Positions 11,231 through 23,200 are shown, numbered from the stretch's first letter. The stretch is 64,000 nucleotides of DNA from Sambucus nigra (GCA_949130495.1 OX422223.1:77002751-77066750), one strand, 5' to 3'. Made by a program: numbers and translations. Notes: generated from the sequence alone by a model not told the origin.

Positions 11231-12979
11231 CAAGGAACTTTTTCAGACCAAGAGTTTGATAATTGTATACCTATATGGAATTTGTATGTTGATGGCTCTT
11301 CGTATGCCACAGGCAGTGGAGCCAGAATAATTCTTAACAGCCCAGATGGATTGGATATAGAATATTCTTTGTGTTTCCAGTTCAAAGATTCCAACATTGA
11401 AGATGAATTTGAAGCTATGATTGTGGGCCTCAGTTTAGCCAAAACACTGAACATAGAGCAAATTATGGTGTTTAATGATTCACAGCTAATTGTAAATCAG
11501 ATTCTTAGGTTGTATGAAGCGAAGGGAGACTTCATGTCTAGGTATCATGCCAAAGTTATAGAGATTGTATCCAATTTTACAGCGGTTCAAGTGATCAGAA
11601 TACCAAGATTAAAGAATACGAGGGCTAACGCACTAGCTCGGTTAGCCTCAGCTACTCGTATCGAGCTACGACGAACGATTCCTATTGAGATATTAGAAGA
11701 ACGGAGCATTAATAAAGATTTGATGGTGAGATTCATCACTTTAGACACAGGGCCTTCATGGATGGATCCTATCAGGGCATATATGGAAGAAGGAATTTTA
11801 CTAAATGACCTACTTACAACCAAGAGGCTGAAGTTTAAAGCTGCTCGATATGTATTGAACAATGGAGTTTTGTATAGACGGGGTATAATAGCAGGTCTAC
11901 AGAGATGTGTGCACCCATTAGAAGTTAAAGATCTGATAGAAGAAATTCATGAACGGTCTTGTGGGGATCATGTGGCAGGATGGACTCTTCTGCAAAGGAT
12001 AACAACGCAGGGTTACTATTGGCTAACGATGCGAGCTGATTGTACAGCTTATGCTAAGAAATGTGATAAGTGTCAATGTTTTTCTACCATCCGAAGAACT
12101 CCCCAGGCTTTATTAACCCCAATCACCTCTCCTTATCCATTCTCTATGTGGGGAATAGATTTGGTCGGGCCTCTGCCAACTACCAAAGGACGATTCAAAT
12201 ACCTAGTGGTCGCTGTTGATTATTTCACCAAATGGGTAGAAGCTGAACCTCTTATTGACATGGATTATGAAAGGGTTTACCAATTCATTTGGAAGAGAAT
12301 TATTTGCAGATATGGTTCGTCGCATGCTTTAATCACTAACCATGGTACCCGATTTGATAATGAGTAGTTTGTTGCATATTATCACCAGTCTAACGTCCAG
12401 AAGATGCATTCTGCGCCAGGCCATCCCCGGAGAAATGAGCAAACTGAAGTGACAAATATGACTCTGCTTAACGGGTTAAAGAAATGGTTGGATGATGCGA
12501 AAGGAAATTGGATTAACGAGCTACATTCTGTGTTATAGTCTTATCGAATAATACCCTGAACAACAACTGGGGAGTCTCCTCACATGCTAGCCTTTGGAAG
12601 TGAAGCAGTCATACCAGCTGAACTGGGCCTACCCACTCATAGGGTGCTTAATTTTAACTCTCATATAAGCGATTTGATGAGACGTATAGACTTGGACATG
12701 CTGGAGGAAGTGAGAGAAGATGCGGCAATTAGGAACACAACTTACCAGTAAAGAACTGCCATGTTCTACAATAAAAGAATCAAGAAATGTGATCTTAAGG
12801 AGGGAGACTTTGTGCTCAAGAAAGCGATTCAGAAGCATAATACGCTGGAAGCTAACTAGCATGGACCCTACCATGTCACTACAGTTGTTCGACCTGGAAC
12901 ATACAGAATAGAGACCTTAGAGGGAGAAGAATTCAAAAATGCATGGAATGAAAAGCACCTGCGCAAATATTATCAGTAA
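11231..12979 (+). pseudogene. pol: Tat second RNase H plus integrase, broken
   Basis: The segment starts with an extra RNase H (LYVDGSSYATGSGARI at about 11282, later FNDSQLIVNQ), the domain that defines the Tat lineage. Integrase follows: a zinc-binding region (EIHERSCGDHVAGWTLL ... KKCDKCQ), then the core MWGIDLVGPLPTTKGRF and AVDYFTKWVEAEP. The second catalytic aspartate is replaced in ALITNHGTRF (normally SDNGT). In-frame stops lie at 12365, 12536, 12557, 12749 and 12857; the frame closes at 12977 after HLRKYYQ. Several stops fit Gln, Arg or Trp codons altered by C-to-T on either strand. The 361 residues before 12365 are uninterrupted. Confidence 0.93.
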
Positions 12980-13713
12980 AACAGATTCACATGTACTCAA
13001 TTTCTTTCAATATGAATAAAAATTACTTTTTCTATATATTCTTTTTTAGTTCAATTTTGTGCTACACACTACACCAACTACGGTTGGTCGGCATATCAAC
13101 AACCACCAACCATAGTTTGTCGGCATATCAACAACCACCAATAATGGTTGGTCGGCATATTAACAACCACCAACTACGGTTGGTCGATATATCAACAACC
13201 ACCAACTAAGGTTGGTCGGCATATCAATAACCACCAAGTAAGGTTGGTCGGCACCAATAAACTTAACCAATAATGTTGGCATAACAATCAGATAAGACAA
13301 GGCCTGTTTGATTATGGGTGACCTCAAGGGGCATACCAAACTAGGCAAGAAGATGGGTGGCCTCACAGGGCATCCAATATCTAGGCACCAAGGTAATCGA
13401 GATAAGATTGCTACAACTAAGCAAGACCATGGGATGAAAATCATTCCATTGCTTAGGTACTTATGGATGACAAGTCACTACAACTAAGCAACAAATGGGG
13501 CAAAGTTCCATTGTCTAGGCAATTAAAAAAAAATAGGACAATTTGTCCCTTTATACACACGCATCAAAAGATAATATGATAACAAAAACATCTTATAAAT
13601 TATTTCCAAGGAAAGGAAATTGCACAAAGAAGAATTTTTCTATATAAAATACAATTATTTCTAAGGAAAGAAAATTACAAAAGATGAACTTTTCTTCATT
13701 TAAGACAAATTTC
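12980..13713 (+). other. Tat 3' untranslated region with a 32 bp tandem repeat
   Basis: No coding sequence is seen between the end of pol and the antisense ORFs. The stretch holds six copies of a 32 bp unit (13069-13257), and looser repeats of AGGCA and CAACTAAGCA further on (13310-13530). Confidence 0.8.
13069..13257 (+). repeat. Six-copy 32 bp tandem repeat with palindromic core
   Basis: The GGTTGGTCGGCATATC landmark recurs at 13082, 13114, 13146, 13178, 13210 and 13242, exactly 32 bp apart. Each junction contains ACCAAC-N4-GTTGGT, a perfect inverted repeat able to form a short stem. Confidence 0.92.
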
Positions 13714-14966
13714 CTATTCTATTGTCCTTTTTCCTTCAGATTTTGGTACAGGTTCCATTCCAACTGGAGGATCTTCTAAAGCATAAGGAGAATTGATGAA
13801 ATTCATATCTCGTAGCATTCTGATATTTCTCGAATCTAGTCGATCAAGTAGATGTTGAGGTTGGGATATCTCAAACTCTTTATGAAGCTGGTAATCACCA
13901 AGATACCTGGAGATCAAACACCTAGGAATGGCACGGGCTGGAATCCAATTGACATCCAGTTTAAAGGGACGATTAGGAAGATCAAGTACTCCAGGCTCAT
14001 ACCAATCCCATAAAGAATTTTCTTGCTCAAGCTTCATCACAGTCAAGTCACTCAACCATCCCTGTTTGTATTCCTCGTTATTTGCTTATTTCAACCGAGC
14101 ATCGATATGGCATAGAGCTTAATTGTATCCCCCCATCCAAAACTCTCTAGGCTGCTTATGAAATTGATAAGTCAATCTCTCAATCTACTCATGAAGTTTC
14201 TTCACCAAGTTTTCTTTACTTTCCAGTGCAGAACTCTGGTTGGCGAGTTGGTCGGTAAGATTTTGAATTTTCTGGGACATTTCAACCAAGGCTTGATTTT
14301 TTGCTTTCATTTGAGCAGCCTGATTTGCTAAGGCTTACTAAGTCCTAGTCTCTTCAACACTTCTTCGACCATCTCTAGCTCTACCCTGCGAGGAGGATGT
14401 AGGTCTGGCTTGTTTCAAAGCCTCCAGTTCTTATATCAAAGAAGCATTTTCAATTTCTAAAAATAAAAACCCCTCATCGTTGACTGGGACCAGAGCTTCC
14501 GAAGAAGAAGAGGCAACAAATTTGAGTTGTTTCATTTCTTCTCGCAGGGTAATATTTTCTTCCTCCAACAACTTGGTAATATTCCTATGTTCCTCAACTT
14601 CAAGTTTAATAACACTCTCTCTTTTTATGGGCTGAAAGAAACTTGTCATAACCTCGATCAACACTCAACTGTTGATACTTTTTCTCATACCCTTCATGCA
14701 GAAGTGCAGAGGTTTCCTTGTGATGAAGTTGAAGTTTCTCGGTCATTCCTTGGAGATCTTCAATCATCTCATAATAAGCCACATTATTGGCCACAACTCG
14801 ATTAAGTAAACACTTCAAATATTAGTATGCATCAATTGCTCATTCAAAAGCATCAGGTCCAAGGATATCAATTATCTAAGCCTTCATGAAATTTATATGA
14901 CCATATTTGAAGTAATCATTACACTTCTTCATTAGTTCTGTATCATGATCTGACAAGAGTTCCATC
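13714..14966 (-). pseudogene. Antisense ORF 2 of the Tat element, coiled-coil protein, broken
   Basis: Read on the - strand from an ATG near 14966 (MELLSDHDTELMKKCNDYF), this frame has stops near 14877 and 14838, then runs through a coiled-coil-like stretch (EDLQGMTEKLQLHHKETSAL), shifts frame near 14660 and continues with LEVEEHRNITKLLEEENITL and later EMSQKIQNLTDQLANQ. The C-terminal part (13714-14055) is open for 113 codons, rich in Trp, Pro and Leu, and ends at 13714. I do not recognise a domain. Its position between pol and the 3' LTR, opposite in strand, fits the antisense extra ORFs known in Tat elements. Confidence 0.6.
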
Positions 14967-15134
14967 CTGGAAATAAACTAGCAAGGAAAAGTAAAAATGG
15001 ATCAACAATGATATCGATCGAGCAAGTAAAGGAGATAACTCAGGATAAATAATGAAGTCCATTTTATTGATCACAAGAAGAGAAAGTACAACCAAAGTTA
15101 TAACAAAAATGGGAAAAACAACAAAGTTAAAGAG

Positions 15135-17259
15135 CCGAATAACTTTACACCTTCTCGTTATTTCCTACAACATCTTTAGCTGGTTTGGATGAAGGAGTTG
15201 GTTGCTCGAAGGGAAGTTGACGTTGCTCGGTAAAAGTTATAGCTTGTTGCACTTGCTCAGAGGATTGAGGAAGGGTTGCAATAGGTGTTTGCTCTACTAT
15301 TACCATAGAAGATTCATTAGATGAAATTTCATCATCTTCTTCTTCTTCAAAAGTAGGAGGAGGGCCATGGGTATGTTCCTGAAACAGTTCATAATCCTTA
15401 ACAACATTCAACCTCTTCAAAGATGTTACCCATCCATCTCTGAAGTATTTCAAGGTTGCATACTCCATCTAGGAAGATACAATAGCTAAGGCCTTGTTCC
15501 ATCCTTTGTCGCAGCCAGAGCTAAAGGACTTCTTCACAACAACTTTCCTCTTCGCTCTCTCCGAGGAAGTTTTCTCCCCGAGAAGCTCTTTGGCAGACTT
15601 CACCTTCTCTTCAAGATCTTTCTTACGCCATTCAGCCTTTTCAAGCTTGGCATTAGCTTCCTTGGAGGCATTCACAACCTTCTTTCGAGCTGTATCAGCT
15701 TATTGTAGAGATGACTCGGTAGACTTAATCTTATTCTCCAAAGAAGCCTTGTCCTCTTCATACTTTTATCGGTATTACCTTAAAGACTTTGACAAACTAG
15801 CAAGGGCTTCCTCAATACCACTAGATGATATTGAAGCTTTTATGGCTTCATCCTTCTCCACGATATTATTGAAGCACACCAAAAACTGTAAGAAGAAGAA
15901 AGCCATAAATCAGAGCATGAACACAACAATGAAAAATTAAAAAGATAAGTATAATGACCAATTACTGATACAAGAAGTTGGGCTTCCACATCGATAACCT
16001 TATCTCGAGGAATTGAAGTTTCAGCAGCTCGACAGTCGGGCAAAATCCCTGACTTGATCAATTTCTTGGCCAAGTCAGGGATAAGGACAGCTGGAAAACT
16101 AGCCCTCAGAGAATAAATCCCAACTCCATAAGGTTGGGCAATAGTATCTACAGGCCTCTCGATAAGACCCCTCCTCAACCTCCTTAAAGGAGCATCCCCA
16201 ATCATAGGGGCTACCCTTTCTTCAATCAAAGGTGATGCCTCTTTTGGGACAACAACTTCAATCAAATGTGCTACCTCTTTAGGGGAAGCAGGGGGCTTCT
16301 TGCTCATATATTTGGCAGGAATAATCCCTTCAGCTGGGACATCGCTTTTTTTTTCTTTTCCCCCTTAGTACCAAGGGCAGATTTGGCGAAGAACTCAGGA
16401 ACTCTCCTCTTCTTCATTAGATCATCAATAGGGGTACCCAAATCAAAAGAAGATTCTTCTATGTGTTCTCGAGATGTTGGTACTTAATCAAGATCAATTA
16501 CCACAGGAGGATCCAGAGGACGGGCAATAAAAGATGAAGTGGTGTTTTTGTATCTCAGGAAATAAGAAACATACCTCACGTTCTCCCCGTTGATGGACTG
16601 GTGCAAATCCCAGGTAAGTGTCAATTTTTTTATATTTATGTCACTCTCTTTTGGAATTTTCCTTTTACTATCAACTGCAACAAACAAAACATGAGTGTTA
16701 GTGACACATTTCATCAAACATAAACAGAGCTAAATTGAAAAAATTAAAAAAAACATATCCCATTGCCATAAAGTGGACATGTGGGACCTTGGTAAACATC
16801 ATTTCCTTTTAACGGGGGGTGTTGCCAATTTTTCATCACAACCCCATGATAAAAAAAATCCCTATTATCATCGGGAAGATTGACCACTAAAGCTCTATCG
16901 AAAAACCTAGTTTTTAAATAAAAAGTAGTGTCGCTGGTAACCCATTTAGAACAATACATAATTTCAGTAATTCCTAAACGAGTTCCATGTATTTGATTCA
17001 ACCTATATACGCCATTAACTACCCTCCATGTATTTGGAGCTACTCTTGCAGGAACAATATCAAAATATTGGCAAAACTCCAAACACAGGGGATTCGGCAA
17101 AAAAGAAAAACCACACTCCTCTACAAAAATGGAGGCAAGCTAGTGTCCCTCAGCTAAAGAAAATAAATCAGAAGGGTAAGGATTATCCTCTAGAATAACC
17201 TAAGAGGAAATTGCAAAAATATCCCGGAACTTATCCAAGGATTCTACAAGATAAACCAT
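15135..17259 (-). pseudogene. Antisense ORF 1 of the Tat element, apparently spliced, broken
   Basis: Read on the - strand from ATG 17259 (MVYLVESLDKFRDIF), the first part resembles the 'putative gypsy type transposon' domain (PF04195) of antisense ORFs in other plant Tat elements: LCLEFCQYFDIVPARVAPNT and FDRALVVNLPDD. Two in-frame stops precede it. An apparent intron of ~70-90 bp ends with TTTGTTGCAG (near 16680); a second ends with CTTCTTACAG (near 15888). A lysine-rich run with a frameshift lies at about 16346-16362. The last part (15855-15145) is a long coiled coil (KLEKAEWRKKDLEEKVKSAK), then KGWNKALAIV, a stop, YFRDGWVTSLKRL and an acidic tail. The product's role is unknown; domain assignment is by pattern only. 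Confidence 0.6.
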
Positions 17260-17696
17260 AATGGCTAAAGCAAAGAAAGAAGAAGGAAAAAGTTCTTACA
17301 GAAAACTGAGAAATCTGCTAAGGTGGATGACAGAATGAACGATAGTATAAGGATAGAGAGATAATATAAAGAGTTTAGAAGTCTGGAAGTAAAAAGTAGA
17401 AGATGATTTTATTCTATCGCTTTTAAATGCCATGCATCGGGAAGCGAGAAAAGAACTGATTACTAGAAAAGATGATTGCGTTTTCGACGGCTAAATGATG
17501 AAAAAGACACAAATATCCAAGCGTCTGTTGAAGATTCAAAATATTTATAAGTTTTCCATTTCGCGCTCAAATGACAAGACTAAAGAGAAAATTTCCTAAG
17601 TGTTGGAGATCTGTGATCTAACATGACTGGGTAAAACACGTCCGAGAAACTTCTGGGCATAATGTTCCACACTCTCATATTCAACCTCAACTGTGA

Positions 17697-17710
17697 AACA
17701 TTGGGGCTTC
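17697..17710 (+). promoter_or_regulatory. Purine-rich stretch before the Tat 3' LTR
   Basis: AACATTGGGGCTTC abuts the 3' LTR. The TTGGGG run is the likely plus-strand primer, though it is short and interrupted by pyrimidines. Confidence 0.5.
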
Positions 17711-18129
17711 TGTTGATACAAAAATTAGTCAAATGACATGGACCAATTATATGACAACCCGTGTCGTCCTACATGGCAAAAATATATATTCACCGAACAA
17801 CTTATAATACCGAGCTACTCAGCACACCGAGCTACTTAGCGTACCGAGATACTTAGCTTACTGAGATACTCAACGTGTAGAGCATCTAACCAGGAAGATC
17901 AAATGATAATTACAGATTTAATGAACATTGGATTCAATAAACATTCTTATTATGTACATATATATATGTCTATTAAATAACAACATATCGTCTATTCATA
18001 CTGATAGCCCAAAGGCTATACATACATTTTACTAAGGCTGAACCACTTTAAAAATCCTTTGTCTTATTTCCTATTTCATAGTTATTTGTGATTAATTAAT
18101 TAGATCAAGTCTAGTTTTTTACATAAACA
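17711..18129 (+). mobile_element. Tat element 3' LTR
   Basis: This 419 bp copy starts TGTTGATACAAAAATTAG and ends TACATAAACA. Relative to the 5' LTR it has one more copy of the 18 bp CCGAGMTACTTAGC repeat and lacks about 95 bp spanning the R/U5-like region. It also has many point differences, so insertion was not recent. Confidence 0.9.
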
Positions 18130-18363
18130 ATGAGAAATCTTTATGTGAGGATGTTTGAAATTGATTTGAGGACTTTAGTATTGTGATGATTTTGGGGAGC
18201 TAGAATCAAGTAGTAAATCGTGAGAGAGCGCAAAAGGTATGTGCGCGTAGGATTGGGTGTATGGGCATCAAATTGTGGACCTTGGGTAGACGTTTGTGAA
18301 TCGTTTTGAGCGTTGGGCTTCGTCAAATTTCATGGATGAAATTTCTGTGCTAGTGGGGAAGTA
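18130..18363 (+). mobile_element. Internal segment 1 of the LTR array, right part
   Basis: The first five bases (ATGAG) are the right-hand target duplication of the Tat element. The rest (AAATCTTTATGTGAGGATG ...) continues the sequence cut at 6552, and matches internal segments 2 and 3 up to the stub before LTR A2. Confidence 0.85.
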
Positions 18364-19630
18364 TGTAACACCCCATGAATTTTAAAAGGTGTTTTTTAAT
18401 TAATTTGGATTTTTAGGGCAAAATAAAATCTTAGAATTTATAAAGTTTTATTGATTTAAAATGTTGAGTATTAATATTTAAAAGTTGAATTTTAGTCGAA
18501 ATTCAAATCGAAGTTAAAATGGGAATTTAAATTGGAATTAATTTGATTTTTTCGCAACCGAACCGAACTGATAGTATTTGGTCAGACCAGTTCCCCGCTT
18601 TGGTATGCCCAAACACTACTGTTTTTAAAGAATTCTTTTACCACTCAAACTCTTATTTATTTTTTGTATAAAACCAACTCAGGTCTAGGGCTTTTAAAAC
18701 ATATTTCCATCAACCCTCAGAGTAGTAGTCTCTCATCTTGACATCTTCTTCAACCTTTAAACCCTAGACCCATTCTACATAACTTTCAACTCAAGATTTG
18801 TGAAGTTTAATTGAGTTTTTTCAATAGTGTTCAAGGCGAGTTTTGATTTTTTTCATGAGAGGAATGCAAAAGCAGAATCAAATTTTGGGCAAAATCTTTA
18901 TGGCTTTCATGCGATGATTTTAAGGTACGGGACTTACACAATATGCTCCTAAATTCTCTCGAGAGTAATCCATTTGTTTCATGTGTTATTTGCACTCATG
19001 TTGAATTGTGGTATTCATTGGAATCCTATGAGTTATTTTTTAAATCTAAAATATTGATTCGTCGAGATATTGTATTTGTTGATGGGCATGTCATGTGATT
19101 TTTATATGACACAGAGAATGGGCACCCCCCAATAGTCCCAAAGTTTAATAGCCATGATGAGGATTTATGAAGCTTGGGTGAGGCAAGGTGAGGCCTGGTG
19201 ACCCATTGATGTGTTATTGAGAAATTAATTGGTACAATGCGTAAGTATTGCATTTGATTCGGATATGCGGATTTGTATTGTTGCGTTTTATTCACTGTTA
19301 TCATTTGTGAGCATCTATTCTTGTCATATTATGTACTTCTCCGTATTTTTCATTATTGGCGGGTTAGCATGGATTTGGAAGCTACGGATTATTTGGAGGA
19401 TTTTAGAGCATGGAGTTTGGAAGATTATTTTTGTATAGCTTAGCAGTGTAATTTATTTATAGAGTTTAGTATTATTTTTGAGTGGAATTCAAATTGTAAT
19501 TATTTTGGAACTGTAAGATCTTGGATTCTTTATATTTATTTTTTGGAATATAAATGCTCTATACTAATTATTGACGATGTAGTTTAGTTTTAATCATAGA
19601 AGCGCCTCGTGTTTTGCATAGGGTGTTATA
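18364..19630 (+). mobile_element. LTR A2 of the tandem LTR array
   Basis: This 1267 bp LTR begins TGTAACACCCC and ends GGGTGTTATA, with a TATA-like TGTATAAAACCAACTCAGG near 18665. Confidence 0.92.
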
Positions 19631-19966
19631 GGTGGTATCAGAACTTAGGTATACAATAACCCTCGGGTCTTTAGGTTTTGGGTCTAGCATAAGGGTTAGA
19701 TATGTATTCTTTGGAGATATATTTTTTTTGTTGATGACATGGTAGGCATCGAGGTTAGGATTAGTAATCTTGATGTGAGGATGTTTAAAATTGATTTGAG
19801 GACTTTAGTGTTGTGATGGTTTTGGGAGATATAATCAAGTCGTAATTCGTGAGAGAGCGTGAGAGGTACGTGCGTGTAGAATTGGGTGTATGGACGCCTA
19901 ATCTTGGACCTTGGGTAGACATTTGTGAACCGTTGAGGATAAAATTCATGTGCTAGTGGGGAAGTA
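19631..19966 (+). mobile_element. Internal segment 2 of the LTR array
   Basis: The segment is 336 bp, starts with a primer-like GGTGGTATCAGAAC (19631) and carries no coding sequence. Compared with segment 3 it lacks about 30 bp just before its 3' stub. Confidence 0.88.
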
Positions 19967-21224
19967 TGTAACACCCCATAAATTTTAAAAGGTATTTTTT
20001 AATTAATTCAGATTTTTAGGGTAAAATCAAATTTTGGAATCTATAAAGTTTTATTAATTTAAAATGTTCAGTTTTAATATTGAAAAGTTGGATTTTAATC
20101 GAAATTCAATTCGAAGTTAAAATGGGAATTTAATTTGGAATTAATTTTATTTTTTTCGCGATTGAACCGAACTGATAGTATTTAGCCGGGCAAATTCCCC
20201 GTTCTGGTATGCCCAAAGAGTCTTGTTTTTAAAGACTCAAACTCTTATTTATTGTTGATATAAAACCAACTCAGGTCTAGGACTTTTAAGACATATTTCC
20301 ACCAACCCTCAGAGCAGTAGTCTCTCATCTTGACATCTTCTTCAACCTCTAAACCCTAGCCCCACTCTAAATAACTTTCAACTCAAGAATTGCCAACTTT
20401 AATTGAGTTTTTTCAAGATTGTTCAAGAGAGATTTTTGATTGTTTTAGTGAGGGGAACGCAGTAGTAGAATAAGAATTTGGGGCAAAATCTTTATGGCTT
20501 TCATGTGATGATTTTAAGTTACGGGACTTACACAATATGCTCCTAAATTCTCTCGAGAGTATTCCCTTTGTTTCATGTGTTATATGCACTCATGTTGAAT
20601 TTTGGTATTCATTGGAATCCTATGAGTTATTTTTTGAATCTAATAGATTGATTCGTCGAGATATTGTATTTATTGATGGGCGTGTCATGTGATTTTTATA
20701 TGACACGGAGAATGGGCACCCACCAATAGTCGAAAAGTTTAATAGCCATGATGAGGATTTATGAAGCTTGGGTGAGGCAAGGTGAGGCCTGGTGACCCAT
20801 TGATGTGTTATTGAGAAATTAATTGGTATAAAGTGTAAGTATTGCATTAGATTCGTATATGCGGATTTGTATTGTTGCGTTTTATTCACTGTTATCATTT
20901 GTGAGCATCTATTCTTGTCATATTGTGTACTTCTCCGTATTTTTCATTATTGGCGGGTTAGCATGGATTTGGACGCTACAGATTATTTGGAGGATTTTAG
21001 AGAATAGAGTTTGGAAGATTATTTTTGTATAGCTTAGCAGTGTAATTTATTTATAGAGTTTAGTATTATTTTCGAGTGAAATTCAAATTGTAATTATTTT
21101 GGAAGTGTAAGATCTTGGATTCATTACATTTATTTTTTGGAACATAAATGCTCTATACTAATTATTTACAATGTAGTTTAGTTTTAATCGTAGCAGCGCC
21201 TCTTGTTTTGCACGGAGTGTTATA
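19967..21224 (+). mobile_element. LTR A3 of the tandem LTR array
   Basis: This 1258 bp LTR begins TGTAACACCCC and ends GAGTGTTATA, with the TATA-like GATATAAAACCAACTCAGG near 20257. Confidence 0.92.
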
Positions 21225-21593
21225 GATGGTATCAAAACTTAGGTATACGATAACCCCCTAGTCTTTGGGTTTTGGGTTTTGGGTCTAGCATAAGGGTTAG
21301 ATGTGTATTCTTTGGAGATATAATTTTTTTGTTGATGACATGGTAGGCATCGAGGTTAGGATTAGTAATCTTGACGTGAGGATGTTTAAAATTGATTTGA
21401 GGACTTTAGTGTTGTGATGATTTTGGGAGATAGAATTAAGTAATAATTTGTGAGAGAGCGTGAGAGGTACGTGCGTGTAGAATTGGGTGTATAGGCACCT
21501 AATATTGGACCTTGGGTAGATGTTTGTGAACCGTTTTGAGCGTTAAGATTCGTCGAATTTTGAGGATAAAATTCATGTGCTAGTGGGGAAGTA
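21225..21593 (+). mobile_element. Internal segment 3 of the LTR array
   Basis: The segment is 369 bp, starts with a degraded primer site (GATGGTATCAAAAC) and ends with a GAATTTTGAGGATAAAATT stub. It is non-coding. Confidence 0.88.
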
Positions 21594-22853
21594 TGTAACA
21601 CCCCGTAAATTTTAAAAGGTATTTTTTAATTAATTTAGATTTTTAGGGTATAATCAAATTTTGGAATCTATAAAGTTTTATTGATTTAAAATGTTGAATT
21701 TTAATATTGAAAAGTTAGATTTTAATCGAAATTCAAATCGGAGTTAAAATGGGAATTTAAATTGAAATTAATTTTATTTTTTCTGCGACCGAACCGAACT
21801 GATTGTATTTGGCCTGGCCAATTCCCCATTCTGGTATGCCCAAAGAGTCTTGTTTTTAAATAATTCTTTTACCACTCAAACTCTTATTTATTATTGATAT
21901 AAAACCAACTCAGGTCTAGGACTTTTAAAACATATTTCCACCAACCCTCAGAGCAGTAGTCTCTCATCTTGACATCTTCTTCAAACTCTAAACCCTAGCC
22001 CCAATCTAAATAACTTTCAACTCAAGAATTGCCAAGTTTAATTGAGTTTTTTTAAAGATTGTTCAAGAGCAATTTTTATTGTTTTCGTGAGAGGAACGCA
22101 ACATTAGAATAAGAATTTGGGGAAGAATCTTTATGGCTTTCATGTGATGATTTTAAGGTACGGGACATACACAATATTTTCCAAAATTCTCTCGAGAGTA
22201 TTACATTGGTTTCATGTGTTATTTGCACTCATGTTGAATTGTGGTATTCATTGGAATCCTATGAGATATTTTTTTGAATATAAAATATTGATTTGTCGAG
22301 ATATTGTATTTATTGATGGGCGTGTCATGTGATTTTTATATGACACGGAGAATGGGCACCCGCCAATAGTCGAAAAGTTTAATATCCATGATGAGGATTT
22401 ATGAAGCTTGGGTGAGGTGAGGTGAGGCCTGATGACCTATTGATGTGTTATTAAGAAATTAATTGGTACAGTGCTTGAGTATTTCATGTGATTCATATAT
22501 GCGGATTCGTATTGTTGCATTTTATTCATTGTGAGCATCTATTCTTGTCATATTATGTACTTCCCTGCATTTTTATTTAGTGGTAGGTTAATGTGGATTT
22601 GGACGCTACGGATTATTTGGAGGATTTTAGAGCATGGAGTTTGGAAGATTATTTTTGTATAGCTTGGCAGTGTAATTTATTTGTAAAGTTTAGTATTATT
22701 TTTTAGTGGAGTTCAAATTGTAAATATTTTGGAAGTGTAAGATTTTGGATTCTTTATATTTATTTTGTGTAATATAGATGCTCTATACTAATTGTTGAGG
22801 ATTTAGTTTAGTTTTAATTGTAGTAGCATCTCGTGTTTTTCGTGGGGTGTTAA
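21594..22853 (+). mobile_element. LTR A4, last copy of the tandem LTR array
   Basis: This ~1260 bp LTR begins TGTAACACCCC and ends GGGGTGTTAA. The sequence after it has no primer site, so this is the right-hand end of the array. Confidence 0.9.
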
Positions 22854-23200
22854 TCCTCATAAACGTTAATTAACATTTATTCAATTCGTTTTATTTTTTC
22901 AAATCACTTAAATTATGAGCTGACATGTAATTTAAAATATTCTAAAAAATATGGGTTGTTACATGCAAGACATATCATTAGTGTTGAGGTGCATAGAGGA
23001 AAGCGTCACTGCCAATGTTAAAATCATACTATTAAAGATTGAATACACACAAACCAAGTAAGTAATACAATTCAATATCATGAAAACAAATAAAGATAAG
23101 ATTTGTGTGGTTCGACTATATACCTATATCCACGAAACGCTTCTTCTCTTTATAATTCCAATCTATTTGAAATAGTTTTTGTGTGCTTGATTAATCTCTC
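22854..23200. other. Repeat remnants between the LTR array and the hAT element
   Basis: No gene is seen. AATATGGGTTGTTACA (22948-22963) looks like the 3' end of another LTR. On the - strand, 23101-23145 reads CGTGGATATAGG ... TCGAACCAC, the R/U5-type motif of plant LTRs, so this may be a - strand LTR into which the hAT element inserted. The final AATCTCTC (23193-23200) is the left target duplication of that element. Confidence 0.4.

Larger units (their letters stand above)
6553..18129 (+). mobile_element. Ty3/gypsy Tat-lineage retrotransposon, complete but decayed
   Basis: The 11,577 bp element has LTRs at both ends (6553-7050 and 17711-18129) with terminal TGTTGAT...ATCAACA, then primer-like site, gag, protease, RT, RNase H, a second RNase H, integrase (all + strand), a long 3' region with antisense ORFs, and a purine-rich stretch before the 3' LTR. 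The extra RNase H just upstream of integrase is the hallmark of the Tat lineage. It is inserted in the internal segment of the family A array with a 5 bp target duplication. Every coding domain contains stops or frameshifts, so it cannot make a full polyprotein. Confidence 0.93.

Noticed and set aside
6553..18129. An endogenous pararetrovirus
   Set aside because: There are LTRs, a target duplication, integrase and a second RNase H, and no movement-protein-like ORF, so it is an LTR retrotransposon.
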